Below the pieces are notes generated by a model. That model was not told where the DNA came from, made no database searches, and saw only the letters and a list, made by a program, of their open reading frames with translations. Shown here one piece after another: positions 10,012-18,551 of a stretch of 64,000 bases of DNA; the first letter of the stretch is position 1; every line of letters begins with the position of its first letter. A program made the position numbers and the translations under genes. Source of the stretch: Afipia sp. Its GTDB lineage: Bacteria; Pseudomonadota; Alphaproteobacteria; Rhizobiales; Xanthobacteraceae. Location of the stretch: positions 186,001 through 250,000 of the forward strand of contig JANINQ010000021.1 in the NCBI GenBank assembly GCA_024508675.1. Direction: 5' to 3'.

Positions 10012-10404
10012 CTACGCCGCGGGCTGATCGTCCTTCAGGAACGTGACCGCTTCGATCCGGTTGCCGTCAGGATCTGCCACGAAGGCCGCGAAATACTTCA
10101 CGCGGAAATGAGGGCGGATGCCCGGCGGCCCGTCGTCGGTGCCTCCTGCCGCCAACGCCGCAGCATAAAACGCCTCCACCTCATCCGTCGTCCGGGCACG
10201 AAGGCAGATATGCGTGCCATTGTGAGGTGGCATCGGCTCCATCCCTGCCCGCAGGTTGATCCAGAATTCCGGATAGGTTTTTCCGAAGGCGGCCGTGGCC
10301 GGCATCGCAAACAGCTTGGCAAGCCCAAGCGGCGCGAACGCCGCTTCATAAAAGCGTGTGGCACGTTCCATGTCGGCAACGCCCACCGATACATGATCGA
10401 TCAT
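10012..10404 (-). CDS. VOC (glyoxalase/bleomycin resistance) family protein
   Basis: A 130-residue protein of the vicinal-oxygen-chelate fold. It begins MIDHVSVGVADMERATRFYE, a typical first beta-alpha unit with a metal-ligand histidine at H4. GTHICLRA and the C-terminal VADPDGNRIEAV motif give the remaining expected metal-site positions. The substrate is unknown; this subgroup includes lactoylglutathione-lyase-like proteins of no proven activity. The ATG at 10404 is decided by a strong GGGGAGG six bases upstream, in preference to an earlier in-frame start at 10428. It is convergent with the LOG gene and 53 bases past the cimA stop. Confidence 0.85.
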   Translation of the reverse strand: MIDHVSVGVADMERATRFYEAAFAPLGLAKLFAMPATAAFGKTYPEFWINLRAGMEPMPPHNGTHICLRARTTDEVEAFYAAALAAGGTDDGPPGIRPHFRVKYFAAFVADPDGNRIEAVTFLKDDQPAA

Positions 10405-10457
10405 GCGACCTCCCCTTCGCTGACGCATGAGCCGAAGAGAGTCCTCAGATCATGCCG

Positions 10458-12056
10458 TTACGCAGGCGCGCCGGATTTCACCAGCTTGTAGATCACCGAA
10501 TCCATCAGCGCCTGAAACGATGCGTCGATGATATTGGGCGAAACGCCGACCGTCGTCCACCGCTCGCCATTCTCGTCTTCACTCTCGATCAGCACGCGCG
10601 TCACGGCTTCCGTACCGCCATTGAGGATACGCACGCGGTAATCGACCAGCTTCAAACCCTCGATATACTTTTGATATTTTCCGAGGTCCTTGCGAAGCGC
10701 CACGTCCAGCGCGTTGACCGGACCGTTGCCTTCCGCGGCGGAGATCAGCGCCTCCCCGGCGACATCGACCTTCACCACGGCCATGGCCACGGTGACGCGC
10801 TGGGCCAATGCGTTATAACGCTGCTCGACATTCACATCGAACTGCACAACCTTGAAGTAGTCCGGCACTTTGCCGAGGGTTCGGCGCGCCAGCAGGTCGA
10901 AAGACGCATTGGCCGACTCATAGGCATAGCCAGCCGCTTCCTTCTCCTTCATTTCCTCGACAAGCCGCGTCAGCTTCGGATCGTTCTTGTCGAACGGGAT
11001 TCCGGCGCGTTCCAGTTCGGCGATGACGTTGGAGCGTCCCGCCTGATCCGACACCAGCACCTTGCGGTGATTGCCGACAGCCTCGGGCGCAATGTGCTCG
11101 TAGGTCTGAGGGTCTTTCAGCACGGCTGAAGCATGGATGCCTGTCTTGGTAACAAATGCGCTTTCGCCCACGTATGGCGCATGCCGGTCCGGCGCGCGGT
11201 TGAGAATGTCATCCAGCGCGCGCGAAGCATGAACCAGCGTGGCGAGTTTTTCGTCCGACACGCCGATCTCGAATTTGTCGGCGAATTCCTTTTTCAGCTT
11301 CAGGGTCGGGATCAGCGAACAGAGATTGGCGTTGCCACAACGCTCACCAAGACCGTTCAAGGTGCCCTGGATCTGCCGTGCACCTGCACGCACCGCCGCA
11401 AGCGAATTCGCCACGGCCTGCTCGGTGTCGTTATGGGTGTGGATGCCGACATGATCGCCGGGGATATGCTTCACCACCTCGCCGACGATGGCCTCGATCT
11501 CGTTCGGCATCGTGCCGCCATTGGTGTCGCACAGCACCACCCACCGCGCACCGGAGTCATAGGCCGCCTTGGCGCAGGCCAGCGCGAACTGCGGATTCTC
11601 CTTGTAGCCGTCGAAGAAGTGCTCGCAGTCGAGCATCACTTCCCGGCCTGCCGCCTTCGCGGCACTGACGCTGTCACGGATCGAGGCGAGATTTTCCTCA
11701 TTGGTGGTCTCGAGCGCCACACGAACCTGATATTCGGACGACTTCGCCACAAAACAGATCGCGTCGGCCTTGGCTTCCAGCAGGCCCGCAATGCCCGGAT
11801 CGTTCGATGCCGAGCGGCCCGCGCGCCGAGTCATGCCAAACGCCGTGAACTTCGCGTGATCGAACTTCGGCTTCGCCGCAAAAAACTCGGTGTCAGCCGG
11901 ATTGGCGCCGGGGTAACCGCCCTCGATATAGTCGATCCCAAGATCGTCGAGCATATCGGCGATGATCTGCTTGTCGTGCAGCGTGAAATCGACACCGTTG
12001 GTCTGCGCGCCATCGCGCAGCGTGGTATCGAACAGATAGAGGCGCTCGCGGCTCAT
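10458..12056 (-). CDS. cimA: (R)-citramalate synthase, long form
   Basis: This 532-residue enzyme condenses acetyl-CoA with pyruvate to citramalate, the entry to the threonine-independent route to 2-oxobutyrate and isoleucine. The catalytic N-terminal TIM barrel starts LYLFDTTLRDGAQTNGV and carries DYIEGGYPGANP and the metal-binding GIHTHNDTEQAVAN. The C-terminal half is a LeuA-type regulatory dimer domain near residues 390-525. The sequence matches the TIGR00977 citramalate-synthase pattern rather than 2-isopropylmalate synthase. The frame stays open to 12431, but ATG 12056 is the true start: it opens the conserved protein, and the extra residues come from the overlapping GNAT gene. Its ATGA overlaps the GNAT stop, implying translational coupling. 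Confidence 0.9.
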   Translation of the reverse strand: MSRERLYLFDTTLRDGAQTNGVDFTLHDKQIIADMLDDLGIDYIEGGYPGANPADTEFFAAKPKFDHAKFTAFGMTRRAGRSASNDPGIAGLLEAKADAICFVAKSSEYQVRVALETTNEENLASIRDSVSAAKAAGREVMLDCEHFFDGYKENPQFALACAKAAYDSGARWVVLCDTNGGTMPNEIEAIVGEVVKHIPGDHVGIHTHNDTEQAVANSLAAVRAGARQIQGTLNGLGERCGNANLCSLIPTLKLKKEFADKFEIGVSDEKLATLVHASRALDDILNRAPDRHAPYVGESAFVTKTGIHASAVLKDPQTYEHIAPEAVGNHRKVLVSDQAGRSNVIAELERAGIPFDKNDPKLTRLVEEMKEKEAAGYAYESANASFDLLARRTLGKVPDYFKVVQFDVNVEQRYNALAQRVTVAMAVVKVDVAGEALISAAEGNGPVNALDVALRKDLGKYQKYIEGLKLVDYRVRILNGGTEAVTRVLIESEDENGERWTTVGVSPNIIDASFQALMDSVIYKLVKSGAPA

Positions 12057-12562
12057 GATGGTTGTCCCGGCGTTTCGCCGTTTAGTGATTTCTTCATCGT
12101 CGTATTGGTCAGCCACTCGTCGCCAATCGATACGGTGTTGCGTTGCTGGCCCGAATAACCGCGTTTGACGAAGAACGGCTCGGCGGTGTCGCTGGCTTCC
12201 ACGGTCACTGACATCGTCCCGCGCGCGCCGGCCAGCTTTTCCAGCGCATCGCACAGGGCGGTGGCAACGCCTTGCCGCGCAAAACCCGGATGCACATAAA
12301 GCAGATCGAGATGATCCTTGCCTTTCAGCGAGACGAAACCCACCGGTGAGCCGCCAACCGTCGCAACCAGCGTGAGCTGACCGGCCAGGCGTTTCCCGAA
12401 TTTGCCCTCGTCCTCGGCCGCGCTGGCCCAAGCCTCACGCTGTGCATCTGAATAGTCATCCTCAGCCAGCTCCTCGATGCTGGCGACGAAGATCGCCGCG
12501 AGCACTGGGGTGTCCTCTGAAAGAAACGGACGCAGGCCGACTTTGGGCATGGATTGTCCCAT
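12053..12562 (-). CDS. GNAT-family N-acetyltransferase
   Basis: A 169-residue acetyltransferase. The acetyl-CoA motif A is LYVHPGFARQGVATALCDAL, and a C-terminal EPFFVKRGYSG fits motif B. The amino acceptor is unknown. It lies between the 37-residue membrane protein (4-base gap) and cimA (ATGA overlap), so it is probably translated with both. The ATG at 12550 is an alternative start, with GGGA six bases before it; the ATG at 12562 has TAAGG four bases before it. Confidence 0.87.
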   Translation of the reverse strand: MGQSMPKVGLRPFLSEDTPVLAAIFVASIEELAEDDYSDAQREAWASAAEDEGKFGKRLAGQLTLVATVGGSPVGFVSLKGKDHLDLLYVHPGFARQGVATALCDALEKLAGARGTMSVTVEASDTAEPFFVKRGYSGQQRNTVSIGDEWLTNTTMKKSLNGETPGQPS

Positions 12563-12566
12563 TACC

Positions 12567-12680
12567 TTACCAGACGTTGACGAGTTTAAGCGCGAGCGCG
12601 ATGGCGGCCAGGATCAGCAGCCACTTGAGCGCGATATAATAGTAGCGGTGTTTCGGAAAAGGCGTATCCGGCTTGGTCAT
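12567..12680 (-). CDS. 37-residue single-pass membrane microprotein
   Basis: I translated this small frame by hand. It has a polar start ([15 protein letters not shown]), one hydrophobic helix of about 19 residues ([17 protein letters not shown]) and a four-residue end, VNVW, before TAA. Its ATG overlaps the cysS TGA as ATGA, and its stop is 4 bases before the GNAT start, so it is embedded in the cysS operon with close coupling. Positive charges before the helix suggest the N-terminus is cytoplasmic. I do not recognise the family. Perfect packing between coupled neighbours is the main argument that it is a real gene. Confidence 0.65.
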   Translation of the reverse strand: MTKPDTPFPKHRYYYIALKWLLILAAIALALKLVNVW

Positions 12681-14089
12681 CGCGCAATCTCCCACGTCGT
12701 CACGGGATTCCCGTTGGCATCCTTGCCGTCCTTCAGCACGATGCCCCGTGCCGCAAGCTCGTCGCGAATACGGTCGGATTCCTTGAAGTCCTTCCGCGCC
12801 CGCGCAGCTACGCGATCCGCAATGAGGTCTTCGACATTGCCCGCCTTCGAAATAGCCTTGGCGTCAGCCTTGGCAACCCAGGCTGCAAACCGTGCGGCAT
12901 CCAGTCCCAGAAACGCAAGCGCATTGCCGAGCGCAACCGAGGCCTCGTCGCCCGGATTTCGGATCTGCTTGCGCAGGGCATGCAATTCGGCAACGGCCTT
13001 CGGTGTGTTCAAATCGTCGGCCAGCGCTTCCACGATGGACGCCGGTGCCGCGCCCTGTTCTGCCGGCGCCGCCACACTGAAAAAGTCCTTCAGCGTGTTG
13101 AATGCGTTATCACAGGCGGCCAGCGACCAGTCGATCGGCGAACGATAATGCGTCTGCATCATCGCGAACCGCAACGCATCGCCCGGCCACGAGCGACCGC
13201 GCCAGCCTGTCAGCAATTCCCGGATCGTGACGAAGTTGCCGAGGCTCTTCGACATCTTCTCGCCTTCGACCTGCAGGAAGCCGTTGTGCATCCAGACATT
13301 GGCCATGCGCTCCTTGTGGAACGCGCAGCACGATTGCGCGAGTTCATTCTCATGATGCGGGAACACGAGATCGATGCCGCCGCCATGAATGTCGAACTGC
13401 TCGCCGAGGTGTTTCCAGGCCATTGCGGAGCATTCGATATGCCAGCCCGGACGCCCTTCGACCTTTATGCCGCCCGGCGACGGCCATGACGGCTCGCCCG
13501 GTTTCGAAGGCTTCCACAGCACGAAGTCCATCGCATCATGCTTGTAAGGCGCGACATCGACGCGCGCACCCGCCAGCATCTCGTCAAGCGATCGCCGCGC
13601 CAGCTTGCCGTAGTTCGGATCGGACGCGACCTTGAACAGCACGTGATCCTGCTCGACATACGCATTACCGCCCGCGATCAGCTTTTCGATGATCGCGCGC
13701 ATTTCGGCGATGTGTTCGGTCGCGCGCGGCTCGACGGTCGGCCGCAGGCAGCCCAGCGTGTCCACATCCTCGTGAAACTGCTTCTCGGTCTGTTCGGTGA
13801 CCTTGCGGATCGCCTCGTTCAGCGGTTCGCCCGGATAGTCACGGGCGGCACGGTCGTTGATCTTGTCGTCAACGTCGGTGATGTTGCGGACGTATTTGAC
13901 GTGGTCGGCCCCATAGAGGTGCCGCAGCAACCGGAACAGCACATCGAACACGATAACGGGCCGTGCATTGCCGATATGGGCAAAGTCATAGACCGTCGGC
14001 CCGCACACATACATGCGCACGTTGTTCGGATCGAGCGGCCGGAACGGCCGCTTCTCCTTGGTCAGCGTGTCAAAGAGCTTCAGCTCCAT
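12677..14089 (-). CDS. cysS: cysteinyl-tRNA synthetase
   Basis: A class I synthetase of 470 residues that charges tRNA-Cys. It has the zinc-site start YVCGPTVYD, the HIGH-like HIGNARP, and the KMSKS loop [11 protein letters not shown]. The metal-binding C-E/H cluster appears in [14 protein letters not shown] and [13 protein letters not shown]. The ATG at 14089 ([10 protein letters not shown]) is preferred to one at 14128, which would add 13 residues absent from relatives. It heads a likely operon with the membrane microprotein, GNAT protein and cimA. No T-box or other leader is evident in the roughly 290 bases upstream, which hold no other gene that I can support. Confidence 0.96.
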   Translation of the reverse strand: MELKLFDTLTKEKRPFRPLDPNNVRMYVCGPTVYDFAHIGNARPVIVFDVLFRLLRHLYGADHVKYVRNITDVDDKINDRAARDYPGEPLNEAIRKVTEQTEKQFHEDVDTLGCLRPTVEPRATEHIAEMRAIIEKLIAGGNAYVEQDHVLFKVASDPNYGKLARRSLDEMLAGARVDVAPYKHDAMDFVLWKPSKPGEPSWPSPGGIKVEGRPGWHIECSAMAWKHLGEQFDIHGGGIDLVFPHHENELAQSCCAFHKERMANVWMHNGFLQVEGEKMSKSLGNFVTIRELLTGWRGRSWPGDALRFAMMQTHYRSPIDWSLAACDNAFNTLKDFFSVAAPAEQGAAPASIVEALADDLNTPKAVAELHALRKQIRNPGDEASVALGNALAFLGLDAARFAAWVAKADAKAISKAGNVEDLIADRVAARARKDFKESDRIRDELAARGIVLKDGKDANGNPVTTWEIAR

Positions 14090-14379
14090 GGAAATCAAAT
14101 CCCTTGCCTTGCGGCCGGGTCGTCCCATGATCTCGATTGAGAAAAGACGGCTCCAGCCAGCGAATCGCTAGCTAATAATCTCGCGGCAAATGCCGATAAA
14201 AGAGACCGAACCGTTCATGGGCCGCACAATGGTCCAGCCGGGGGGACCGCGTCAAGGTCACACTCGCCGGATTTCGGCATCCAAATGGCCGCCTGCCACG
14301 GAATCGCCGTCCTTAATCATTCTTAACCCTTCACGTTTATTGATGGAGGCGCCTGCGCTTCTCCCAAACCGGTGTCACC

Positions 14380-14676
14380 ATGCGATTTCTGTTCACATTG
14401 ATTGCCTGCGTTTGTCTGATTGCCTCCACAGAGACCCGTGCCGACAGCCGCGTTTTTATCGTCGCCAACCAGGCGGACGGCTACGGCGTCGACGAATGTC
14501 TGGCCAAGGGCGAGAAGTGCGGAGCTCCCGCCGCGCGCGCCTACTGCCAGTCCCGCGAGTTCGCGCAGGCTATCAGTTACCGCCGCATCGATCCGAATGA
14601 AGTCACGGGTGCAATTCCGGTCTCCACGGGCACCGCGGGGCACGGCGAATTCATTGCCATTACCTGCCAGCGCTGA
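14380..14676 (+). CDS. small exported cysteine-containing protein of unknown function
   Basis: A 98-residue protein with a clear Sec signal peptide (MRFLFTLIACVCLIAS) and probable cleavage near residue 21. The mature part of about 77 residues has four cysteines (C40, C47, C56, C96), which could form two disulfides in the periplasm. The segment ADGYGVDECLAKGEKCG is followed by AYCQSREF. I recall similar small proteins in Bradyrhizobium relatives but know no function. A terminator-like hairpin follows its stop, so it is probably a single-gene transcript. Confidence 0.75.
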   Translation: MRFLFTLIACVCLIASTETRADSRVFIVANQADGYGVDECLAKGEKCGAPAARAYCQSREFAQAISYRRIDPNEVTGAIPVSTGTAGHGEFIAITCQR

Positions 14677-14680
14677 CGTC

Positions 14681-14704
14681 GGCCCCGGTTCCGGGGCTTC
14701 TTTT
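14681..14704 (+). terminator. probable Rho-independent terminator
   Basis: GCCCC and GGGGC arms (seven paired bases if the loop is minimal) are followed directly by TTCTTTT. The element begins 4 bases after the stop of the small exported protein and would end its transcript before the DUF2865 gene. Confidence 0.65.
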
Positions 14705-14769
14705 CGTCACGATTCTCTGCCTTATCTGCGCCCCTGAATCGACGTGACCTTGCCGCCGGAAGCTAGTAT

Positions 14770-15945
14770 GTGAGCATCCGTCGGCCGCGTCGCGGTCAGA
14801 TCGTGTGGGATCGTGACAGCTTGCCGAACTTTTCGTTCTTGCGATGGACCTTTGCCAGCGCGGCGCTTGTGGGCGCGGCACTGCTGACCCATGGCGCAAC
14901 CGCGCAGCAGGGCTTTCCCCCGCCTCCCGGCGGTCAGCCCGGAGCCAATCCAATCTGCCAGCGGCTGGTGGGCCAGTTGTCGGCCATTGATGGCGGCGGC
15001 GGTGACAACGCCAAGGCGGAACAAATCCAGCGTTATGTCGAAGCCCAGAGCCGGCAGCAGTCGGAGCTGGAGCGGGTGCAGGATCAGGCCAAACGTCAGG
15101 GCTGCGACAGTTCTGGCTTCTTCTCCCTGTTCAGCGGTCAGTCCGCCCAGTGCGGCCCAATCAACACGCGCATTCAGCAGATGCGCGCCAATCTCGACCA
15201 GATCACCAGCAATCTCGAGCGGCTGCGCGGCGGCGGATTCGGCGGCTCCGAGCGTGAGAACCAGCGCCGCTCCGTGCTGATGGCGCTGGCGCAGAACAAT
15301 TGCGGCCCGCAATACGCGGCTCAGTTGCGCAACAGCGGCGGCGGCAGCTTCCTGGAAAATCTGTTCGGGGGAAACAACAACGGCGCCCCTCCGCCAATGG
15401 ATAACGGAGCCGCTTCCGGCACGTACCGTACGGTTTGCGCGCGAAGCTGCGACGGCTTCTATTTTCCGATTTCTTTCGCAACAGTGCCCAGCCGCTTCGC
15501 GGATGACGAACGCACCTGCAAGGCGCTCTGCCCGGCAGCCGACGCAACGCTGTATACCTACCGCAATCCCGGCGAAGATATGAACCAGGCGGTGTCGATC
15601 AACGGCCAGCCGTATTCCCAGTCGCCGAACGCGTTCAAGTATCGTCAGGCGTTTGACAAGGCCTGCAGTTGCAAGGCGGTCGGCCAGACCTGGTCCGATG
15701 CGCTGAAGAATATCGACGACAAGGCAGCCGCCGCGCAGCAGGGCGACATCATCGTCACTGACGAAAGCTCGAAGCGAATGTCGCAGCCCAAAGCTGCGCC
15801 TGCAGCCCAGAAGAAGTCCGGCTCAGTTGCAACGCCGCCGAATGCAAAGCCGTTGCCGACTGGCGCACCGGCTGCTGCGGCTCCAGCGGATTCCGGCGAC
15901 AAACCGATCCGCTCGGTGGGCCCGACCTTCATTCCGGCGAGATAG
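14770..15945 (+). CDS. DUF2865 domain-containing exported protein
   Basis: A 391-residue protein starting at GTG, with a hydrophobic segment around residues 28-45 ending HGATAQQG that looks like a signal peptide or anchor. The middle part has a Gln-rich coiled-coil-like stretch (roughly 70-160). The conserved CARSCDGFYFPIS motif and later CKALCP and CSCKAVG cysteine pairs are typical of DUF2865, a family seen mainly in Rhizobiales. The last 70 residues are low-complexity Ala/Pro/Lys, as in proteins that span the periplasm or touch peptidoglycan. Function is unknown. It is followed by a palindromic repeat and the GIY-YIG gene. Confidence 0.83.
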   Translation: MSIRRPRRGQIVWDRDSLPNFSFLRWTFASAALVGAALLTHGATAQQGFPPPPGGQPGANPICQRLVGQLSAIDGGGGDNAKAEQIQRYVEAQSRQQSELERVQDQAKRQGCDSSGFFSLFSGQSAQCGPINTRIQQMRANLDQITSNLERLRGGGFGGSERENQRRSVLMALAQNNCGPQYAAQLRNSGGGSFLENLFGGNNNGAPPPMDNGAASGTYRTVCARSCDGFYFPISFATVPSRFADDERTCKALCPAADATLYTYRNPGEDMNQAVSINGQPYSQSPNAFKYRQAFDKACSCKAVGQTWSDALKNIDDKAAAAQQGDIIVTDESSKRMSQPKAAPAAQKKSGSVATPPNAKPLPTGAPAAAAPADSGDKPIRSVGPTFIPAR

Positions 15946-15973
15946 CTACTTTCAATTGACAGCCCGCCCCGAT

Positions 15974-16020
15974 CCCTCATCCTGAGGAGGCTGCGAAGCA
16001 GCCGTCTCGAAGGATGAGGA
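15974..16020 (+). repeat. REP-like palindrome, left copy
   Basis: An imperfect palindrome with outer arms CCTCATCCT (15975-15983) and AGGATGAGG (16011-16019) and an inner stem GGCTGC-GAA-GCAGCC (15989-16003). It ends 5 bases before the GIY-YIG start, and its right arm supplies that gene's purine-rich ribosome site. Short palindromes of this sequence type are common between genes in Rhodopseudomonas, Bradyrhizobium and Nitrobacter. Confidence 0.85.
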
Positions 16021-16024
16021 TGGA

Positions 16025-16363
16025 ATGCCGGAGGGCGCATACCTTTACATCCTGCGGTGTGCGGACGGCAGTTTGTATACGGGCACCACCCGTGCCTCCC
16101 TTGAGACTAGGTTGTCGGAGCACAACGCTGGAATCTTCAAGGGATATACCGAGTCACGTAGACCCGTCGTTCTTATCTTTTCCGAGTGGTTCGATCGCAT
16201 CACCGACGCGATCGAAAGCGAACGAAAACTCAAGAAATGGTCGCGCCAAAAGAAAGAAGCCTTCATTCGTGGAGATATGGATGCCTTGCGAAAGCTGGCG
16301 CGAAGAAACACCCCTCATCCTTCGAGACGCCCGCAAGAGCGGGCTCCTCAGGATGAGGACTAA
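16025..16363 (+). CDS. GIY-YIG nuclease-domain protein between inverted palindromes
   Basis: A 112-residue protein made of one GIY-YIG domain of the YhbQ/UPF0213 type. YLYILRCADGSLYTG contains the two paired strands with Y8 and Y18, R24 is the expected catalytic arginine, and E64/E66 in AIESERKLKKW give the metal-site glutamate. The domain seems to end near residue 95. Residues from about 97 to the stop (tail HPSRRPQERAPQDED) are encoded by the right-hand palindrome, and the ribosome site GAGGA comes from the left-hand one. The gene thus fits exactly between two inverted copies. It could be a housekeeping structure-specific nuclease, or a nuclease that moves or maintains the repeats. Confidence 0.88.
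   Translation: MPEGAYLYILRCADGSLYTGTTRASLETRLSEHNAGIFKGYTESRRPVVLIFSEWFDRITDAIESERKLKKWSRQKKEAFIRGDMDALRKLARRNTPHPSRRPQERAPQDED
16313..16358 (-). repeat. REP-like palindrome, right copy (inverted)
   Basis: Outer arms are CCTCATCCT (16313-16321) and AGGATGAGG (16350-16358), with an inner stem around CCCGCAAGAGCGGG. Read on the minus strand it matches the left copy in both outer arms and in the flanking GAGGAG and GTCTCGA blocks. Only the inner stem differs, with pairing kept. It encodes the last residues of the GIY-YIG protein and ends 17 bases from the nadE stop, so it may also help end both convergent transcripts. Confidence 0.85.
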
Positions 16364-16375
16364 AGTGCTCGATGG

Positions 16376-18127
16376 CTAGCCCTCGAACGCTTCCGCCGAA
16401 TTCCGGCTGGAGCGCGTGACCAGCGAGTGGTCCGGTTCGGGCAGCGCCTTTCCGGTATCCCTGAACTTGTTGATGATCGGATAGCGGCGGTCGCGCCCGA
16501 AATTCCTGCGCGTCACCTTCACGCCAGGCGCGGCCTGACGGCGCTTGTATTCCGCGATGTTGAGCAACCGCGCGATACGGGTCACCGTGTCGATGTCAAA
16601 ACCTTCGGACACGATGGACGCAACAGAATCTTCGCGCTCGACCAATCGCACGAGGATGGCATCCAGCACATCGTACGGCGGCAGCGAATCCTGGTCGGTC
16701 TGATTCTCGCGCAACTCGGCGGTCGGCGGACGTGTGATGATATTCGGCGGAATGACCTCGCCGGACGGGCCGAGTGCGTCTTCCGGCTTCCATGAATTGC
16801 GCAGGGTCGACAGCCGGAACACTTCTGTCTTGTAGATGTCCTTGATGGGATTGTAGCCGCCGTTCATGTCGCCGTAGAGCGTGGCGTAGCCGACCGACAT
16901 TTCGGACTTGTTGCCGGTGGTCACCACCATCGAGCCGAACTTGTTGGAAATCGCCATCAGCAGCACGCCGCGGGTGCGCGCTTGCAGATTTTCCTCAGTG
17001 ACGTCCCGCTCCCGGCCTTCGAACACCGGCTTGAGAATGTCCTCGAAGCCGTGAACGGCCGCCGCGATCGGCAACACCTCATATTGAATGCCGAGTTGCT
17101 TCGTCAGCTTCGCTGCATCGTCGAGAGATTCCTGTGCGGTGAAGCGGAACGGCAGCATCACGCCGCGCACCTTGTCCGCGCCGAGTGCATCCACCGCGAT
17201 GGCGGCACACAGCGCCGAGTCGATACCGCCCGACACACCGAGCAGCACGCCAGGAAAGCCAGCCTTGCCGACATAATCGCGCAGGCCGAGTACGCAGGCT
17301 GCGTAATCACCCTTGTCGCAATCGAGCACAGGCGTCACGGGTCCCTTGCACGTCCAGCCGCCCTCGCCTTTGGTGAAGCGAAGCGTTGTGATGTTTTCTT
17401 CAAAGCCTGGCAGTTGAAACGCTAGCGAGCGGTCGGCATTCAGGCCGAATGACGAGCCGTCGAACACCAGTTCATCCTGCCCGCCAACCTGATTGAGATA
17501 CACCAGCGGCAATCCGCTTTCCGCCACGCGCGCGACGGACACCGACAGACGCATGTCGTTCTTCTCGCGGGTGTAGGGCGAGCCGTTCGGAACGATCAGG
17601 ATTTCGGCGCCAGTCTCCGCCAGACATTCGACGACGTTCTCGTATTCCTCGGATTCCTCCATCCATGTGTCTTCACAGATGGGAACACCGACCCGCACGC
17701 CGCGAATGGTCACAGGGCCAGCCGCAGGCCCGCGCGCGAACACACGCTTTTCATCGAACACGCCGTAGTTCGGAAGATTGGCCTTGAAGCGCAGCGCCGC
17801 GATCCGGCCTTCGTCCAGCAGCGCGCAGGCATTGTAGAGCTTGCCGTCTTCGACCCACGGCGTGCCGATCAGCACAGCCGGGCCGCCGTCGGAGGTTTCC
17901 CGCGCCAGCGACTCGATCTCGGCGCGGCAAGCAGCCTGAAAGGCAGGCTTCAGCACCAGATCCTCGGGCGGATAGCCCGCGATGAACAGCTCGGAGAGCA
18001 CCAGCAGGTCGGCGCCGTCCGACTTCGCCTGTTTCCGGGCAGCGCGGGCCTTCGCGGCATTGCCGGTCACATCACCGACGACCGGATTGAGCTGTGCGAG
18101 TGTGATCGTGAGCTGGGATTTGGTCAT
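16376..18127 (-). CDS. nadE: glutamine-dependent NAD+ synthetase
   Basis: A 583-residue two-domain enzyme for the last step of NAD synthesis, amidation of deamido-NAD. The N-terminal nitrilase-fold glutaminase has the triad E46 (SELFIAGYPPEDL), K115 (RFKANLPNYGVF) and C151 (VPICEDTW). The C-terminal synthetase has the ATP pyrophosphatase loop GVSGGIDSALC near residue 297 and the GNKSEMSVGYATLYGD segment. Full length and both active sites support the glutamine-using form. It converges on the GIY-YIG gene with a 12-base gap. Confidence 0.96.
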   Translation of the reverse strand: MTKSQLTITLAQLNPVVGDVTGNAAKARAARKQAKSDGADLLVLSELFIAGYPPEDLVLKPAFQAACRAEIESLARETSDGGPAVLIGTPWVEDGKLYNACALLDEGRIAALRFKANLPNYGVFDEKRVFARGPAAGPVTIRGVRVGVPICEDTWMEESEEYENVVECLAETGAEILIVPNGSPYTREKNDMRLSVSVARVAESGLPLVYLNQVGGQDELVFDGSSFGLNADRSLAFQLPGFEENITTLRFTKGEGGWTCKGPVTPVLDCDKGDYAACVLGLRDYVGKAGFPGVLLGVSGGIDSALCAAIAVDALGADKVRGVMLPFRFTAQESLDDAAKLTKQLGIQYEVLPIAAAVHGFEDILKPVFEGRERDVTEENLQARTRGVLLMAISNKFGSMVVTTGNKSEMSVGYATLYGDMNGGYNPIKDIYKTEVFRLSTLRNSWKPEDALGPSGEVIPPNIITRPPTAELRENQTDQDSLPPYDVLDAILVRLVEREDSVASIVSEGFDIDTVTRIARLLNIAEYKRRQAAPGVKVTRRNFGRDRRYPIINKFRDTGKALPEPDHSLVTRSSRNSAEAFEG

Positions 18128-18182
18128 GACCGCATTTAGCCCGCTCTACTGGACGCCCGCAATTGCTCAATATGAGCACAAT

Positions 18183-18551
18183 TCAGATGAGACCTATGCG
18201 CTCGGCGATGGCGAACAGCCAGACCCCTCCGGCGATCAGAAGTGTGACGCCGACCGCAGCCGATCCCATGTCCTTGACGCGGCCAATCTGCTTGTCGTGA
18301 TCCGTCGTCAAGCGATCGGCCAATTTCTCGATGGCCGTGTTCAGCAATTCGACCACCATCAGCAGCAACACGATGCAGATCAACTGGATCTTGCGTTCCG
18401 GGGAGATACCGACCAGGAAAGCCAGCGGCACCGCGATCACAAGCGCAACGACCTCTTCGCGGAAAGCCTGCTCGGAACGGAAGGCAAAGGCCAGTCCGTT
18501 CCGGCTATTGATCGTGGCGCTCCACATCCGCGACAGCACCTTGCGGATCAT
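18183..18551 (-). CDS. dgkA: diacylglycerol kinase, small integral-membrane type
   Basis: A 122-residue inner-membrane enzyme that phosphorylates diacylglycerol back to phosphatidic acid. It has an N-terminal amphipathic segment (ATINSRNGLAFAFRSEQAFREE), three membrane helices, and the catalytic motif VELLNTAIEKLAD with E68, N71 and E75. The ATG at 18551 gives the family's normal length; the same frame stays open well upstream inside the DAHP synthase gene. The start overlaps that gene's stop by one base (TGATG), so translation is probably coupled although the functions are unrelated. Confidence 0.93.
   Translation of the reverse strand: MIRKVLSRMWSATINSRNGLAFAFRSEQAFREEVVALVIAVPLAFLVGISPERKIQLICIVLLLMVVELLNTAIEKLADRLTTDHDKQIGRVKDMGSAAVGVTLLIAGGVWLFAIAERIGLI

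Noticed and set aside
12057-12431. N-terminal extension of the cimA frame to 12431
   Set aside because: The extra 125 residues come from reading the GNAT gene in another frame; the conserved citramalate synthase starts at 12056.
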